Shown piece by piece: positions 41,000 through 50,980 of a DNA stretch of 64,000 bases (positions within the stretch are counted from its first letter, which is position 1; the number at the start of each line of letters is the position of its first letter). The notes under the pieces are model-generated. The model saw only the letters and a list, made by a program, of their open reading frames with translations, made no database searches and was not told the DNA's origin. The position numbers and the translations under genes were made by a program. The stretch is from JAAOII01 sp965207945. GTDB taxonomy: Bacteria > Pseudomonadota > Gammaproteobacteria > CBDBNL01 > JAAOII01. The stretch lies in assembly GCA_965207945.1 (NCBI GenBank), contig OZ242303.1, positions 806,001 to 870,000 of the forward strand, in the 5' to 3' direction.

Positions 41000-41992
41000 A
41001 TGAAATATAAAAAATTTGGTCAAGATGACATCGCAATTTCGGAGGTAGGTTTAGGATGCTGGCAGATTGGTAGCGCTGATTGGGGAGAGGTAAGCGCCTC
41101 TGAAACAGAAAGAATTTTAGAAGAATCATTAGCAAACGGAGTAACTTTTTATGATACTGCCGATGTCTATGGAATGGGACGCAGTGAGAAATTTGTAGGA
41201 GATTTTATAAGAAAGCATAAAAAGCATAGTGACGAATTATTCGTGGCAACTAAGGTTGGCAGAGACCCTAACCTATATCCTGATGGCTATACCCGTGAAA
41301 GTGTAACGCATTGCATTGAGAATTCGTTACAACGGCTGGGGGTGGAGTCGCTTGATTTAGTGCAAACCCATTGTGTTCCCCCTGAAGTTATGCGTGATGG
41401 CGAGATATATGAATGGTTACGGCTATTAAAGAAAGATGGCAAAATCAAACGTTTTGGCGCTAGTGTGGAATCAATGGAAGAGGCAATGCTATGTATGGAA
41501 CATGAAGGTATGTATTCCTTGCAAATTATTTTTAATATTATGCGTCAGAAGGCATTGGAAGAAGTGTTGCCTGTGGCGCAAACAAAGAATGTGGGAATCA
41601 TAGCACGCTTGCCATTAAACAGCGGGCTGCTGAGTGGCAAATATACTATTGATACTCAGTTTGGCGAAAAGGACCATCGTAACTTTAACCGCGATGGCAA
41701 ACACTTTAACGTGGGCGAGACCTTTGGTGGGTTGCCTTACGAAAAAGGGTTAGAGTTGGTTGAGGAATTACGCGAGTATTTACCGCAGGGTGTTTCAATG
41801 GCGCAGAGTGCGTTGCGTTGGTGCTTAGACCAGGCGGGAGTATCAGTCATAATTCCAGGCGCATCAAAAGTGGCGCAAGCAAAGAGCAATGCGTCTGTGT
41901 CTGAACTGCCATCGTTTAGTCAGGATGAACTAGAAAAGATAAACTCATTTTATAAGGACAAAGTCCATTCTAATATTCGCGGGTTGTATTAG
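41000..41992 (+). CDS. Aldo/keto reductase
   Basis: NADP-dependent oxidoreductase of about 330 residues. The catalytic tetrad region is visible: FYDTADVYGMGRSE (Asp, Tyr), ELFVATKVGR (Lys) and LVQTHCVPPEV (His). The C-terminal cofactor block VIIPGASKVAQAKSN is typical. An ATG at 40991 is also in frame but overlaps a TATAAT box (40987-40992); MKYKKFG at 41000 is the usual family start. If that box is the -10, the mRNA would begin almost at the start codon. Its TAG stop overlaps the GTG of secA by one base, so it is coupled to secA. Substrate unknown. Confidence 0.88.
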   Translation: MKYKKFGQDDIAISEVGLGCWQIGSADWGEVSASETERILEESLANGVTFYDTADVYGMGRSEKFVGDFIRKHKKHSDELFVATKVGRDPNLYPDGYTRESVTHCIENSLQRLGVESLDLVQTHCVPPEVMRDGEIYEWLRLLKKDGKIKRFGASVESMEEAMLCMEHEGMYSLQIIFNIMRQKALEEVLPVAQTKNVGIIARLPLNSGLLSGKYTIDTQFGEKDHRNFNRDGKHFNVGETFGGLPYEKGLELVEELREYLPQGVSMAQSALRWCLDQAGVSVIIPGASKVAQAKSNASVSELPSFSQDELEKINSFYKDKVHSNIRGLY

Positions 41993-44748
41993 TGGTTTTA
42001 ACTAAACTATTGACTTCCACTTTTGGAAGTCGTAACATCCGCACCTTAAAGAGATTACAAAAAAAAGTAAACGAAATAAATGCTCTTAGCGATAAGATAG
42101 CGGCTTTTTCTGATGAGGAACTTAAAAATAGTTTTGCGCGCCTTCGCGCTCGCTATGACAACGGGGAGGGGGAGTCACTGGAAAAACTTTTGCCAGAGGC
42201 GTATGCTGTAGTTCGCGAAGGAGGGGAACGGATATTAAATATGCGTCACTTTGACGCTCAATTACTTGGGGGACTGGTGTTGTATGAAGGCAACATAACC
42301 GAAATGAAAACTGGGGAGGGTAAAACCTTAGTGGCAACTTTGCCAGTATACCTGCGAGCGCTTGAGGGCAAGGGAGTGCACATGGTAACGGTAAACGATT
42401 ATCTTGCCAAGCGGGATGCTGAATGGATGGGGAAACTCTATGAAGGGTTGGGAATGAGTGTTGGGGTAATCTATTCTCAACAACCGCAAGAAGAGAAAAA
42501 GGAGGCATATATGGCGGATGTTACTTATGGTACCAACAATGAATTTGGCTTTGATTATTTGCGTGATAATTTAGTTATTCACCCTGAGCAAAGAATGCAG
42601 AAGGAGCTAAATTATGCGATAGTTGATGAAGTGGATTCTATTCTTATTGATGAGGCGCGGACTCCTTTGATTATATCTGGTCCACGTGAAGATAGTGTTG
42701 AGCTATATCAAAAAATTAATGCCCTAATTCCACCTCTTAGCAGACAAATTAACGCAGAAGATGGCACAGTCGTAGAAGAAGGGGATTATGTTTTGGATGA
42801 GAAAGGTCGTATGGTTGAAGTTACCGACACAGGACATGAAAAAGTTGAAGATGCATTAATAAAGATAGAAGTGCTTAAACCAGGGGAAAGTTTATATGAT
42901 ATGCAGAATATTCATCTATTGCATCATGTTCAAGCAGCGCTAAAAGCCCATCATTTGTTTAAACGGAATGTTTCTTATTTAGTGCAAAACGGCAAAATAG
43001 TGATAGTGGATGAGCACACAGGGCGCAGCATGCCGGGTAGGAGATGGTCTGAAGGCATACATCAAGCAGTTGAAGCTAAAGAAAGTGTAGAGGTGCAGCA
43101 GGAAAATCAAACCCTTGCCTCAACAACCTTTCAAAATTATTTCCGCCTTTATGATACGTTGGCGGGGATGACAGGGACTGCGGATACTGAAGCTTATGAG
43201 TTTCACGAAATTTATGAGCTGGATGTGGTGGTTATACCCACCAATCAGAAGATGATTCGTGATGATATGAATGATACGGTTTTTATGACTCGCACTGAGA
43301 AATATAAAGCTATTATTGAAGATATCAAACAATGCCAAATTACGCATCGCCCCGTTTTAGTAGGAACTGCTTCGGTGGAATCATCAGAGGAGTTATCTTC
43401 TGAGCTGGATAAAATGAAAATATCCCACAATGTGCTAAATGCCAAGAATCCTGTTAAAGAAGCAGATATTATCTCAGGGGCAGGTAAGCCAGATGCCATA
43501 ACCATTGCAACCAATATGGCAGGACGCGGCACAGATATTGTGTTGGGCGGTAATTTGGAAAAAGAAATACAGGAGTTAGGAGATGATGCCTCCGAACAAC
43601 AAATTGAAGTTCTAAACAAAGATTGGCAAGAAAAGCATGACTTGGTTATTAAGCAGGGCGGACTTCATGTGATAGGCAGCGAAAGACATGAATCACGCCG
43701 CATAGATAATCAGTTGCGTGGACGTTCTGGCAGGCAAGGAGATCCTGGTTCAAGTCATTTTTATCTTTCAATGGAGGATGACCTGTTGCGCTTATTTACC
43801 CCAGAAAGAGTGGTTAATGTTATGCGTTCTTTAGGTTTGCCTGAGGGTGAGCCAATTGAGCATAAGATGATTACCAATGCCATTGAGAGAGCGCAGCGCA
43901 AGGTGGAAGGACGCAACTTTGATATTCGTAAACAACTATTGGAATACGATGATGTGGCGAACAACCAACGTTTGGTGATATACCGCCAAAGGCGTGAAAT
44001 TATGGATATTGAAAATCTTGGCGCGGCGGTTAAGGATAACATACAAACCCAGGTGCGCTCACGCTTATTGGCAACAGGAACCGAACTGCAAGGAGCAGCC
44101 GAGCAGAATATAAGCGAGATTAACAACAACTTAGTAGAAACAATGCGTAGGGACTTTGCTTACACCCTGGATGTTAAGCGAATTGAAGAGGAAGGAGTTG
44201 ATAAGCTGGCGGAGGAACTACCTGAAGAGGTGTATCAGCATCATCAGGAAAAGTTTAATGATATAGGGGAAGATATTGTGAAAGATTTAGAAAAACAAGT
44301 TATGCTACAGGTGTTGGATAACTTGTGGCGCGACCATAATCAAACGATGGATTACTTGCGTCAAGGAATTCATCTGCGCGGCTATGCGCAACGTAACCCT
44401 AAGGAAGAGTATAAAAGAGAGGCGTATGCAATGTTTGACCGCTTGCTGGAAAAAATTAAGTTTGATACTGCGCGTATTTTATGCAATGTTAGTATTCGCC
44501 AGAATGACGAACAGGTAGCAGAAAGGCGCGCGCAATCATCAGTTGCCGATGAAAGTAAATTGAATATGCGTCATGAAGATGTTGGTGATTTTGGGGGGGC
44601 AAAACAAGGAGCTCAGTCGCAGCCGCAGGGACAGCCAAGCGGAGAGGGTGCAACCTTTACAAGAGAGGGAGAAAAAGTAGGGCGCAATCAACCATGTCCT
44701 TGCGGTTCAGGGAAAAAATATAAGCATTGTCATGGACGCGCAGTTTAA
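41992..44748 (+). CDS. secA: Preprotein translocase ATPase SecA
   Basis: Motor of the Sec pathway, 918 residues. Starts with GTG overlapping the stop of the previous gene (MVLTKLLTSTFGSRNIRTLK is the normal SecA N-terminus). The Walker A is EMKTGEGKTLV, with DEVDSILIDEARTPLIISG as the Walker B region, TNMAGRGTDIVLGGN and RRIDNQLRGRSGRQGDPGSS in the second helicase domain, and a C-terminal zinc finger NQPCPCGSGKKYKHCHG that binds SecB and phospholipid. No secM-like upstream leader is seen; an aldo/keto reductase takes that place. Confidence 0.97.
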   Translation: MVLTKLLTSTFGSRNIRTLKRLQKKVNEINALSDKIAAFSDEELKNSFARLRARYDNGEGESLEKLLPEAYAVVREGGERILNMRHFDAQLLGGLVLYEGNITEMKTGEGKTLVATLPVYLRALEGKGVHMVTVNDYLAKRDAEWMGKLYEGLGMSVGVIYSQQPQEEKKEAYMADVTYGTNNEFGFDYLRDNLVIHPEQRMQKELNYAIVDEVDSILIDEARTPLIISGPREDSVELYQKINALIPPLSRQINAEDGTVVEEGDYVLDEKGRMVEVTDTGHEKVEDALIKIEVLKPGESLYDMQNIHLLHHVQAALKAHHLFKRNVSYLVQNGKIVIVDEHTGRSMPGRRWSEGIHQAVEAKESVEVQQENQTLASTTFQNYFRLYDTLAGMTGTADTEAYEFHEIYELDVVVIPTNQKMIRDDMNDTVFMTRTEKYKAIIEDIKQCQITHRPVLVGTASVESSEELSSELDKMKISHNVLNAKNPVKEADIISGAGKPDAITIATNMAGRGTDIVLGGNLEKEIQELGDDASEQQIEVLNKDWQEKHDLVIKQGGLHVIGSERHESRRIDNQLRGRSGRQGDPGSSHFYLSMEDDLLRLFTPERVVNVMRSLGLPEGEPIEHKMITNAIERAQRKVEGRNFDIRKQLLEYDDVANNQRLVIYRQRREIMDIENLGAAVKDNIQTQVRSRLLATGTELQGAAEQNISEINNNLVETMRRDFAYTLDVKRIEEEGVDKLAEELPEEVYQHHQEKFNDIGEDIVKDLEKQVMLQVLDNLWRDHNQTMDYLRQGIHLRGYAQRNPKEEYKREAYAMFDRLLEKIKFDTARILCNVSIRQNDEQVAERRAQSSVADESKLNMRHEDVGDFGGAKQGAQSQPQGQPSGEGATFTREGEKVGRNQPCPCGSGKKYKHCHGRAV

Positions 44749-45922
44749 TTCATCTTCTTTTGATGATATCCGTCCTTATACGGATGAGGAATGTCTTGGG
44801 GTGATTGAACGTTTGTTAGAGCAAAATGAAATATTCTTTCGCGTTGGTAAAATGGCTTTTCCACGGATTAGCAGAATTTCACCATCTTGGGCGGCTTTGC
44901 TATGTCGTATGATTATTAGCAACAAACTTAGAAAGGTTCATAATATTAAATCTTTTCAGCTTAAAGTAATTGCCTGGTTTTTCTTTCGCATGCTGAATAA
45001 AACTTCTGATGGAATTACTAACATTTGGCAAGATGAGCCAGATGAAAATAAGAGTTATCTATTTTTGTCTAACCATCGCGATATTGCAGTGGATCCTGCG
45101 GTGGTTTGCCATAATTTATTTTTACGCGACTTGCCTTTTCCATTGGTAGGAATAGGCGACAATTTGCTTTCCAATCGTTATGCGGCAGATGTTATGAGAT
45201 TGAATCGCAGTTTTATAGTAAAAAGAAGTTTCTCATCAGTTAGGGAAATGCTAAAAGAAATCAAACACCTATCATGCTTTATAAGATTCTCCATTGAGCA
45301 AGGCGATAATGTGTGGTTGGCTCAGCGCGAAGGGAGGGCTAAGGATAGCCGTGATAAGACCAGTCCAGCAGTGTTAAAAATGCTACGACTTAGCAAAGGC
45401 AAAGAAATTTCTGTTGCTGCGGCACTTAATTTGCTTAATATAAGAAGCGTGTCCATCTCATATCAATATGACCCTTGCGCCATTTATAAGGCAAAGGAAC
45501 TTACTTGGGGCAAGCGCAAAAAAGCCACTGGAGGGGATGCAACTGACTTACAAGAACTTGGCGCTGGAATGACTGGTTATAAGGGCAAGATACATGTTTA
45601 TATTAGCCAACAGATGACTTGGGATGATGATGCAAGTATTACAGATATCGCAAACTCTTTAGACAAGTCAATCGTTTCCAACTATAAACTTTTTAATTCA
45701 CATTTTTACGCGCTTGAGCAATTAGTTGAGCGCGGATTGGAAAGCGCGGCTACATTAGAAAGCGCCCTGAAAGCTTTTAAGCCGGATACTACCGAGTGCC
45801 CTTACTTGGAAAAAAGAATAAAAGCAGAATTGACTGATGCAAACCCACAATTGCTTGAATCATATCTGCGTGTTTATGCCAACCCTGTAATAGAAAAACT
45901 TGCTCTGATAAATGAGTCCTGA
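44732..45922 (+). CDS. Glycerophosphate acyltransferase-family protein
   Basis: A 396-residue PlsC-like acyltransferase. The catalytic motif reads FLSNHRDIAVDPAVV (HxxxxD) and the second block is WLAQREGRAKDSRDKTSPA; SISYQYDPCAIYKAKEL lies further down. It is longer than ordinary PlsC (about 250) and more like the large 1-acylglycerol-phosphate acyltransferase homologues found in some gammaproteobacteria. Its start overlaps the secA 3' end by 17 bases and its stop overlaps tyrS by 11, so it is embedded in one operon. Likely makes or remodels phospholipids. Confidence 0.8.
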   Translation: MDAQFNSSSFDDIRPYTDEECLGVIERLLEQNEIFFRVGKMAFPRISRISPSWAALLCRMIISNKLRKVHNIKSFQLKVIAWFFFRMLNKTSDGITNIWQDEPDENKSYLFLSNHRDIAVDPAVVCHNLFLRDLPFPLVGIGDNLLSNRYAADVMRLNRSFIVKRSFSSVREMLKEIKHLSCFIRFSIEQGDNVWLAQREGRAKDSRDKTSPAVLKMLRLSKGKEISVAAALNLLNIRSVSISYQYDPCAIYKAKELTWGKRKKATGGDATDLQELGAGMTGYKGKIHVYISQQMTWDDDASITDIANSLDKSIVSNYKLFNSHFYALEQLVERGLESAATLESALKAFKPDTTECPYLEKRIKAELTDANPQLLESYLRVYANPVIEKLALINES

Positions 45923-47111
45923 AGAACAACTTAAAATTATCCGCCAAGGGACTTCTGACATTATTGGCGAGGATGAACTGCTGGCAAAATTAAAAAAAGG
46001 TAAGTCGCTAAGGATTAAGATTGGCTTTGACCCAACTGCGCCTGATCTTCATTTAGGACATCTGGTGCAGCTTAAAAAATTAAAGGACTTTCAAGATTTA
46101 GGACATAAGGTAATATTCTTAGTGGGCGATTTTACCGCTGCCATCGGCGACCCTACTGGTAAAAATGAAACCCGTCCGCCTCTAAGCCGCAAAGAAATTG
46201 AAGAAAATGCAAAAACATATATTTCTCAGGTTGGGAAAATCTTGGATGTTGAGAAGACCGAGGTTCGCTATAACTCGGAATGGTTTGATAAGTTATCTCC
46301 GCAGGAAATCATAAAACTTATGGCGCATTATAATGTCGCCAGATTGTTGGAGAGGGAGGACTTTTATACTCGTTACAAAGAAGGAACAGCTATCGCTCTG
46401 CATGAATTTTTCTATCCACTGGCGCAGGCGTATGATTCGGTTGCATTAAAAGCCGATGTGGAATTGGGGGGAACCGACCAGACATTTAATTTATTAGTGG
46501 GGCGTAAGATACAAAAGGATTATGGACAGGAGAGTCAGGCAGTAATAGTCCTACCTCTGTTGGTTGGGACTGACGGAGTTAAGAAGATGTCTAAGTCCTT
46601 GAACAATTATATTGCTTTTTTGGAACCTCCCACTGAAATGTTTGGCAAGGTGATGTCTATTTCTGATGAATTAATGTGGGACTATTGGGAATACTTACGA
46701 CTGTGCGATGGCGAAGCGCTTGTCAATATGAAACAAGACGCGACAACGGGTGAAGTTAATCCGCGTGATATTAAGCTTGAATTAGCAGAAAAAATTGTTT
46801 GTTTGTTGCACAGCAAAGAGCAGGCAGCCGCAGCGCGAGAATCATTTATGTCCCAGTTTAGTCGCGGGATTCAGCCAGCTGATATTCCCGAAAAATCGCT
46901 GCAAGTATCCGCAGATGGAATAGCCATTGGCAATTTACTCAAAGATGCAGGGCTTACCGCCAGTACCAGCGAGGCATTGCGCTTAATTAAAGCAGGAGCA
47001 GTTCTCATTGACAATGAAAAAATTGAAGACACTAAATTTATTGCCGCCAAAGGCGCTGAGTTCATCCTCAAAGCAGGCAAAAGACGTTATGCTAAAATCA
47101 AATTACTATAA
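45912..47111 (+). CDS. tyrS: Tyrosyl-tRNA synthetase
   Basis: Charges tRNA-Tyr. The 399-residue class I enzyme has DLHLGHLVQL as the HIGH motif, VGDFTAAIGDPTGKNETRP, ELGGTDQTFNLLVGR and KKMSKSLNNYI as the KMSKS loop, and a C-terminal S4-type RNA-binding domain (SEALRLIKAGAVLIDNEKI). The early block LVGDFTAAIGDPTGK suggests the TyrZ subclass. It overlaps the acyltransferase by 11 bases and its stop overlaps the mscS-like ATG by 1. Confidence 0.96.
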   Translation: MSPEEQLKIIRQGTSDIIGEDELLAKLKKGKSLRIKIGFDPTAPDLHLGHLVQLKKLKDFQDLGHKVIFLVGDFTAAIGDPTGKNETRPPLSRKEIEENAKTYISQVGKILDVEKTEVRYNSEWFDKLSPQEIIKLMAHYNVARLLEREDFYTRYKEGTAIALHEFFYPLAQAYDSVALKADVELGGTDQTFNLLVGRKIQKDYGQESQAVIVLPLLVGTDGVKKMSKSLNNYIAFLEPPTEMFGKVMSISDELMWDYWEYLRLCDGEALVNMKQDATTGEVNPRDIKLELAEKIVCLLHSKEQAAAARESFMSQFSRGIQPADIPEKSLQVSADGIAIGNLLKDAGLTASTSEALRLIKAGAVLIDNEKIEDTKFIAAKGAEFILKAGKRRYAKIKLL

Positions 47112-48199
47112 TGGACATTGAAGCATATATAAACATTCAGTTACAAACTGAATATGGCAAGCTCATATTGATTGGGATTTTCTTTCTTGTAACTTTTATT
47201 GCTTTTTTTGTATGGGGACGTATCTATAAGGTGATGACTTTCTTGGCAAATAAGTCGTCATCACAGTTAAGTAAAATAGCTCTTTTTGCAGTAAATATTC
47301 CTTTTGCCACTTTTATACTTTTTATTGGCGGCTATATTATTTTAGGAATTGGATTAACCTTTGTCAATTATGAAGTAATGGATGTCCCCGTAATATTTTC
47401 TTTTGCATTAACTATTGTTTTATTTTGGACTATTTTTCGTTTTATTTCTAAGTTAGAAAAGGAGTTAATTGCTGAGGGTTCTAATGTTTTGCCACAGTCA
47501 GTAAGTCGTCGTATAAAGATTAGTCCTCTTGAAGCGCATTCGCTTATCATTTTGCTGCGAGTTGGGGTAATTATTATTGCAGCGCTAACCTTGCTAAATG
47601 TTATAGGCGTTTCTATTGCAGGGCTATTGGCATTTGGTGGGCTGGGAGGCATTATTCTGGGCTTTGCACTTAAAGATCCTCTTTCTAATTTCGTTGCAGG
47701 CGCCTTGCTTTTTTGGGAACGCCCATTTGTAGTAGGGGATTGGGTGCGTTGTCCTGCTCTAAATGTTGAAGGGGTAGTAGAAAAAATAAGCTGGCGCACA
47801 ACCCTTATTCGCACTTTTGACAAGAGGCCCTTGTATGTCCCTAATTCAATTTTTGTTAATAATCACATAGAGAATCCACAAAGAATGAAGAATAGACGGA
47901 TTTTAGAGACCATCGGAGTCCGTTATGAAGACATTACTAAACTACCGGCATTATTGAAAGATGTGGAAGAAATGCTGCGTGAGGATGAAGGAATAGATAA
48001 TAATCAGACATTAGTGGTGGCTTTTGATAAGTATGGCGAGTCCTCTTTAAATTTCTTTATAAGCGCCATAACTTATGCTACCAGTTGGGCTGACTTCCAG
48101 CGGGTTAAAGGAGACATTCTTTTTAAAATAGCAGATTTGGTGAAAAAGCATGGGGCGGACTTTGCTTATCCTACCCAACTGATCAAGCTGGATAAATAA
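47111..48199 (+). CDS. MscS-family mechanosensitive channel
   Basis: A 362-residue inner-membrane channel with about four N-terminal hydrophobic helices. The pore-lining helix is GLLAFGGLGGIILGFALKDP followed by LSNFVAGALLFWERPFVVGDW, the family signature. The C-terminal cytoplasmic domain contains VEKISWRTTLIRTFDKRPLYVPNS. It protects against hypo-osmotic shock. ATG overlaps the tyrS TAA by one base (TAATG). Last gene of the secA operon; a 465-base AT-rich gap follows. Confidence 0.92.
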   Translation: MDIEAYINIQLQTEYGKLILIGIFFLVTFIAFFVWGRIYKVMTFLANKSSSQLSKIALFAVNIPFATFILFIGGYIILGIGLTFVNYEVMDVPVIFSFALTIVLFWTIFRFISKLEKELIAEGSNVLPQSVSRRIKISPLEAHSLIILLRVGVIIIAALTLLNVIGVSIAGLLAFGGLGGIILGFALKDPLSNFVAGALLFWERPFVVGDWVRCPALNVEGVVEKISWRTTLIRTFDKRPLYVPNSIFVNNHIENPQRMKNRRILETIGVRYEDITKLPALLKDVEEMLREDEGIDNNQTLVVAFDKYGESSLNFFISAITYATSWADFQRVKGDILFKIADLVKKHGADFAYPTQLIKLDK

Positions 48200-48230
48200 C
48201 TCTAATTTTTCTGACTTTTTTATGCATAAG

Positions 48231-48664
48231 TTAATCAAAATATTAAAACTTGTGTATAATGAACGAAAGTTGCCTAACTATATAAATAATTGAATAGGTG
48301 AGTAAATGGCAATTTTATTTAATAAATTTTTTTTTGAATTTAAGAGATAGACGTATATTAGAATATATAACTGGTAAAAGTATTTACCGATGGATTTATA
48401 GCTAGTGTATAAGCTTGTATAAGCTAAATAAATAAATAAAGAACTATATTCCTATAATATTACCTATAGAAGTGTTGAAAACAGGTTATTTAATCAATAG
48501 CTTAAATTAGTTCCCACATTGCAATTTGTTGCAGATATTTATAACGGTGAATTGACTGATATTAGTCGTTCATCTGTTACTTTTTATTATTATTTAGCAG
48601 AGTTTAATCCATTTTCCTCTTAAGTGTAGTATGTGTATACACAATAAAATAGTAACTATTTAAT
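48231..48664 (+). promoter_or_regulatory. Promoter and long AT-rich leader of the RNase E/G gene
   Basis: TTAATC (48231-48236) and TATAAT (48255-48260), 18 bases apart, form a plausible promoter. About 400 untranslated bases then precede the RNase E/G start. No ORF, REP or RNA gene is seen in this stretch. Enterobacterial rne also has a long leader through which RNase E controls its own mRNA, so the same arrangement is possible here. Confidence 0.5.
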
Positions 48665-50566
48665 ATGGCTAATAAAATATTAGTAAATGCAAATTCTTCT
48701 GAAGAGATAAGAATTGCAGTGGTAAATAATGGTGAGTTGGCGGACTTTGATTTACAATCTAAAGAACATTTTAGAACAAAATCTAACATTTACAAAGGGG
48801 TAGTAACAAGAATAGAGCCGAGTTTAGAGGCAGTTTTTGTTAATTATGGCGAAGAAAGGAATGGTTTTTTGCCAGCAAAAGAAATAGTCCCCGAGTATCT
48901 CAGTGAACCCTATAATCGCCGTAAGGACTTGAAGTCCTTGGTGAAAGTGGGGCAGGAAATGATAGTCCAGGTAGCAAAAGAAGCGCGTAAAGACAAAGGC
49001 GCTGCTCTGACTACTTTTATCACTATTGCCAGTAGATTCATAGTGTTGAATCGCGGTTCTCAAAGCGAGATTAACATTTCACGGCATTTTTCAAGCGATG
49101 AACGCAATGATGCGAATCGTATAATCAGTGAAATAGGAGTCCCCGAAGGATTTGGTGCCATTGTGCGCACAGCAGCTGCTGGACGTTCGGAGGAAGAATT
49201 GAAATGGGACATGGATTATCTTAAACGGCTGTGGGATGGAGTATCTAAGATAGACCAGGAAAGCCCTGCTCCAATATTGATTATCAAAGAAAGCGATGTC
49301 ATAACTAGAACATTGCGCGACCAATTATTGGATGAAGTTGAAGAAATTATTGTGGATTCTCCCAAAGAGTTTGAAACGGTAAAAGGAGTCATAAGTCAGA
49401 CCGCACCTAATCTAGCCAGCAAGGTAGTCCTATATGAATCTGATGTGCCTCTATTTACTCACTATGATATAGAAAAGACAGTTAGGTCAGCATTTCAACA
49501 TATAGTGCAACTACCTTCGGGTGGGCAATTGGTGATGGATCGCACCGAAGCCATGTTTATAATAGATGTTAATTCTTCGCGCGCTAATAAGGGTGCTAAT
49601 GTTGAAGATACAGCTCTAACCAATAATCTGGAGGCAGTAAAAGAAATAGCTTTGCAGATGAAGATACGTGATATAGGCGGGCTAATAGTTATTGATTTTA
49701 TTGATATGATGGAGCGTAACAATAAAGCCAAAGTTGAGGATATGTTTAAAACTGAGGTTCGCAAAGATAAATCCCGTGTCCGTATGGGTAGTATATCTCG
49801 GTTTGGTATGATGGAGTTGTCACGTCAGCGCCTCAGATCTTCTTTGGATGAATTCTATCTGCAAAAGTGCCCGCTATGTAATGGTTCTGGTACTATATTA
49901 ACCGCAAGCGCTTTGGCGTCACAAATATTCCGCAGAATAAATGAGCTGTGTCATAACTCTATAATCAAGTCCATTTTTTGTGAAATGCCAGGCGAGGTTT
50001 ATGACATACTAATTAGAACTCAAGGAGAACAAATTAACCAATTAAAAGAAAAATATCAGGACGAGATTAGCTTGAGCAGCAATCCTGATATGGAAATCCC
50101 TCTGTTTAAAATGAGTTATAAGAATGTTAATGGAGTAGAAATTGTCGTTGATGGCAAAGATGATACTTCTGATAGCAATAATAATAATAATAACGATGTC
50201 CCCAGTAATGTTAAGCGCGAACCTATGATAAGCGCGGTTGATATTATGAGCGAGACCTCACCTAATAAGGAGAGTTTCTGGGGTAAAATAATGGCTATAT
50301 TCAAAAAAGTATTTCGCTCACGTAAACCCAAGTATAAAGGACAAGGGCGTAGAAGACATGGAAAATATAGACGTGGCGGGGGACGTAGAGGTGGTTCATA
50401 CTCTTCACAATCGCGTCAAGGAAATAGAGGAAATTCAAGCTATAGAGGAGGTGAGCAGAACAGAAATTCGCGTGGCGGACGCGGTAGATCTAGATCTAGC
50501 TCTGGCTCTGGTTCATCCTCTGATTATAGTAGAAGAAGACCTAGACCAAATAACCGTTCTAACTAA
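48665..50566 (+). CDS. rne: Ribonuclease E/G
   Basis: Endoribonuclease for rRNA maturation and mRNA decay, 633 residues. An S1 RNA-binding domain spans about residues 38-120 (YKGVVTRIEPSLEAVFVNYG). The DNase-I-like catalytic domain has MFIIDVNSSRANKGANVEDT and IGGLIVIDFIDM (the two Asp ligands), and the zinc-link is CPLCNGSG. The last 130 residues are Arg/Gly/Ser/Tyr-rich (RRRHGKYRRGGGRRGGSYS), a short version of the RNase E RNA-binding tail; there is no room for a full degradosome scaffold. The tail argues for RNase E-type over RNase G. It is followed by trxA 15 bases later. Confidence 0.92.
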   Translation: MANKILVNANSSEEIRIAVVNNGELADFDLQSKEHFRTKSNIYKGVVTRIEPSLEAVFVNYGEERNGFLPAKEIVPEYLSEPYNRRKDLKSLVKVGQEMIVQVAKEARKDKGAALTTFITIASRFIVLNRGSQSEINISRHFSSDERNDANRIISEIGVPEGFGAIVRTAAAGRSEEELKWDMDYLKRLWDGVSKIDQESPAPILIIKESDVITRTLRDQLLDEVEEIIVDSPKEFETVKGVISQTAPNLASKVVLYESDVPLFTHYDIEKTVRSAFQHIVQLPSGGQLVMDRTEAMFIIDVNSSRANKGANVEDTALTNNLEAVKEIALQMKIRDIGGLIVIDFIDMMERNNKAKVEDMFKTEVRKDKSRVRMGSISRFGMMELSRQRLRSSLDEFYLQKCPLCNGSGTILTASALASQIFRRINELCHNSIIKSIFCEMPGEVYDILIRTQGEQINQLKEKYQDEISLSSNPDMEIPLFKMSYKNVNGVEIVVDGKDDTSDSNNNNNNDVPSNVKREPMISAVDIMSETSPNKESFWGKIMAIFKKVFRSRKPKYKGQGRRRHGKYRRGGGRRGGSYSSQSRQGNRGNSSYRGGEQNRNSRGGRGRSRSSSGSGSSSDYSRRRPRPNNRSN

Positions 50567-50581
50567 TAACTAACTAGTAAT

Positions 50582-50905
50582 ATGAGTAGTATAAAAACAA
50601 TTAGCGATGAGGAGTTTATTGCAAATATTGAGCAAGGGCATGATGTTGCTTTGGTTGATTTCTATGCGGACTGGTGCGGACCATGCAAGGTGATTGCGCC
50701 AATTATAGAAGAAATTGCTCCTGATTATGCTGGCAAAATGAAATTTTACAAAGTTGATGTTGACAAACATAATCAAGCGGCAGAAAAATATGGTGTTCGT
50801 GGTATCCCTACACTTATAATATTTGGTGACGGTCAAATGAAGGATACTTTAGTGGGAGCTGTGAGCAAAGACAATTTGATTAAATTCATAGAAAAAAACC
50901 TTTAG
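50582..50905 (+). CDS. trxA: Thioredoxin
   Basis: A 107-residue thioredoxin with the active site WCGPC (C32, C35) in YADWCGPCKVIAPI and the cis-Pro loop GIPTLIIF. It is a standard-length cytoplasmic disulfide reductant, regenerated by TrxB encoded at 14078. It precedes rho by 75 bases, the common gammaproteobacterial trxA-rho order. A weak inverted repeat over the stop codon (AAACC TTTA GGGTTT, near 50893-50911) might attenuate readthrough. Confidence 0.97.
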   Translation: MSSIKTISDEEFIANIEQGHDVALVDFYADWCGPCKVIAPIIEEIAPDYAGKMKFYKVDVDKHNQAAEKYGVRGIPTLIIFGDGQMKDTLVGAVSKDNLIKFIEKNL

Positions 50906-50980
50906 GGTTTTTCAACAATTTTATTATTATGCAGGGGCTTTCCTTATGAATAGTCGCTGTATTATTACAACTATACTTTA

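Noticed and set aside
48200..48664. tRNA or small RNA gene in the leader before RNase E/G
   Set aside because: No cloverleaf, no GTTC-type T-loop and no strong GC hairpin could be found by eye; the stretch is uniformly AT-rich.
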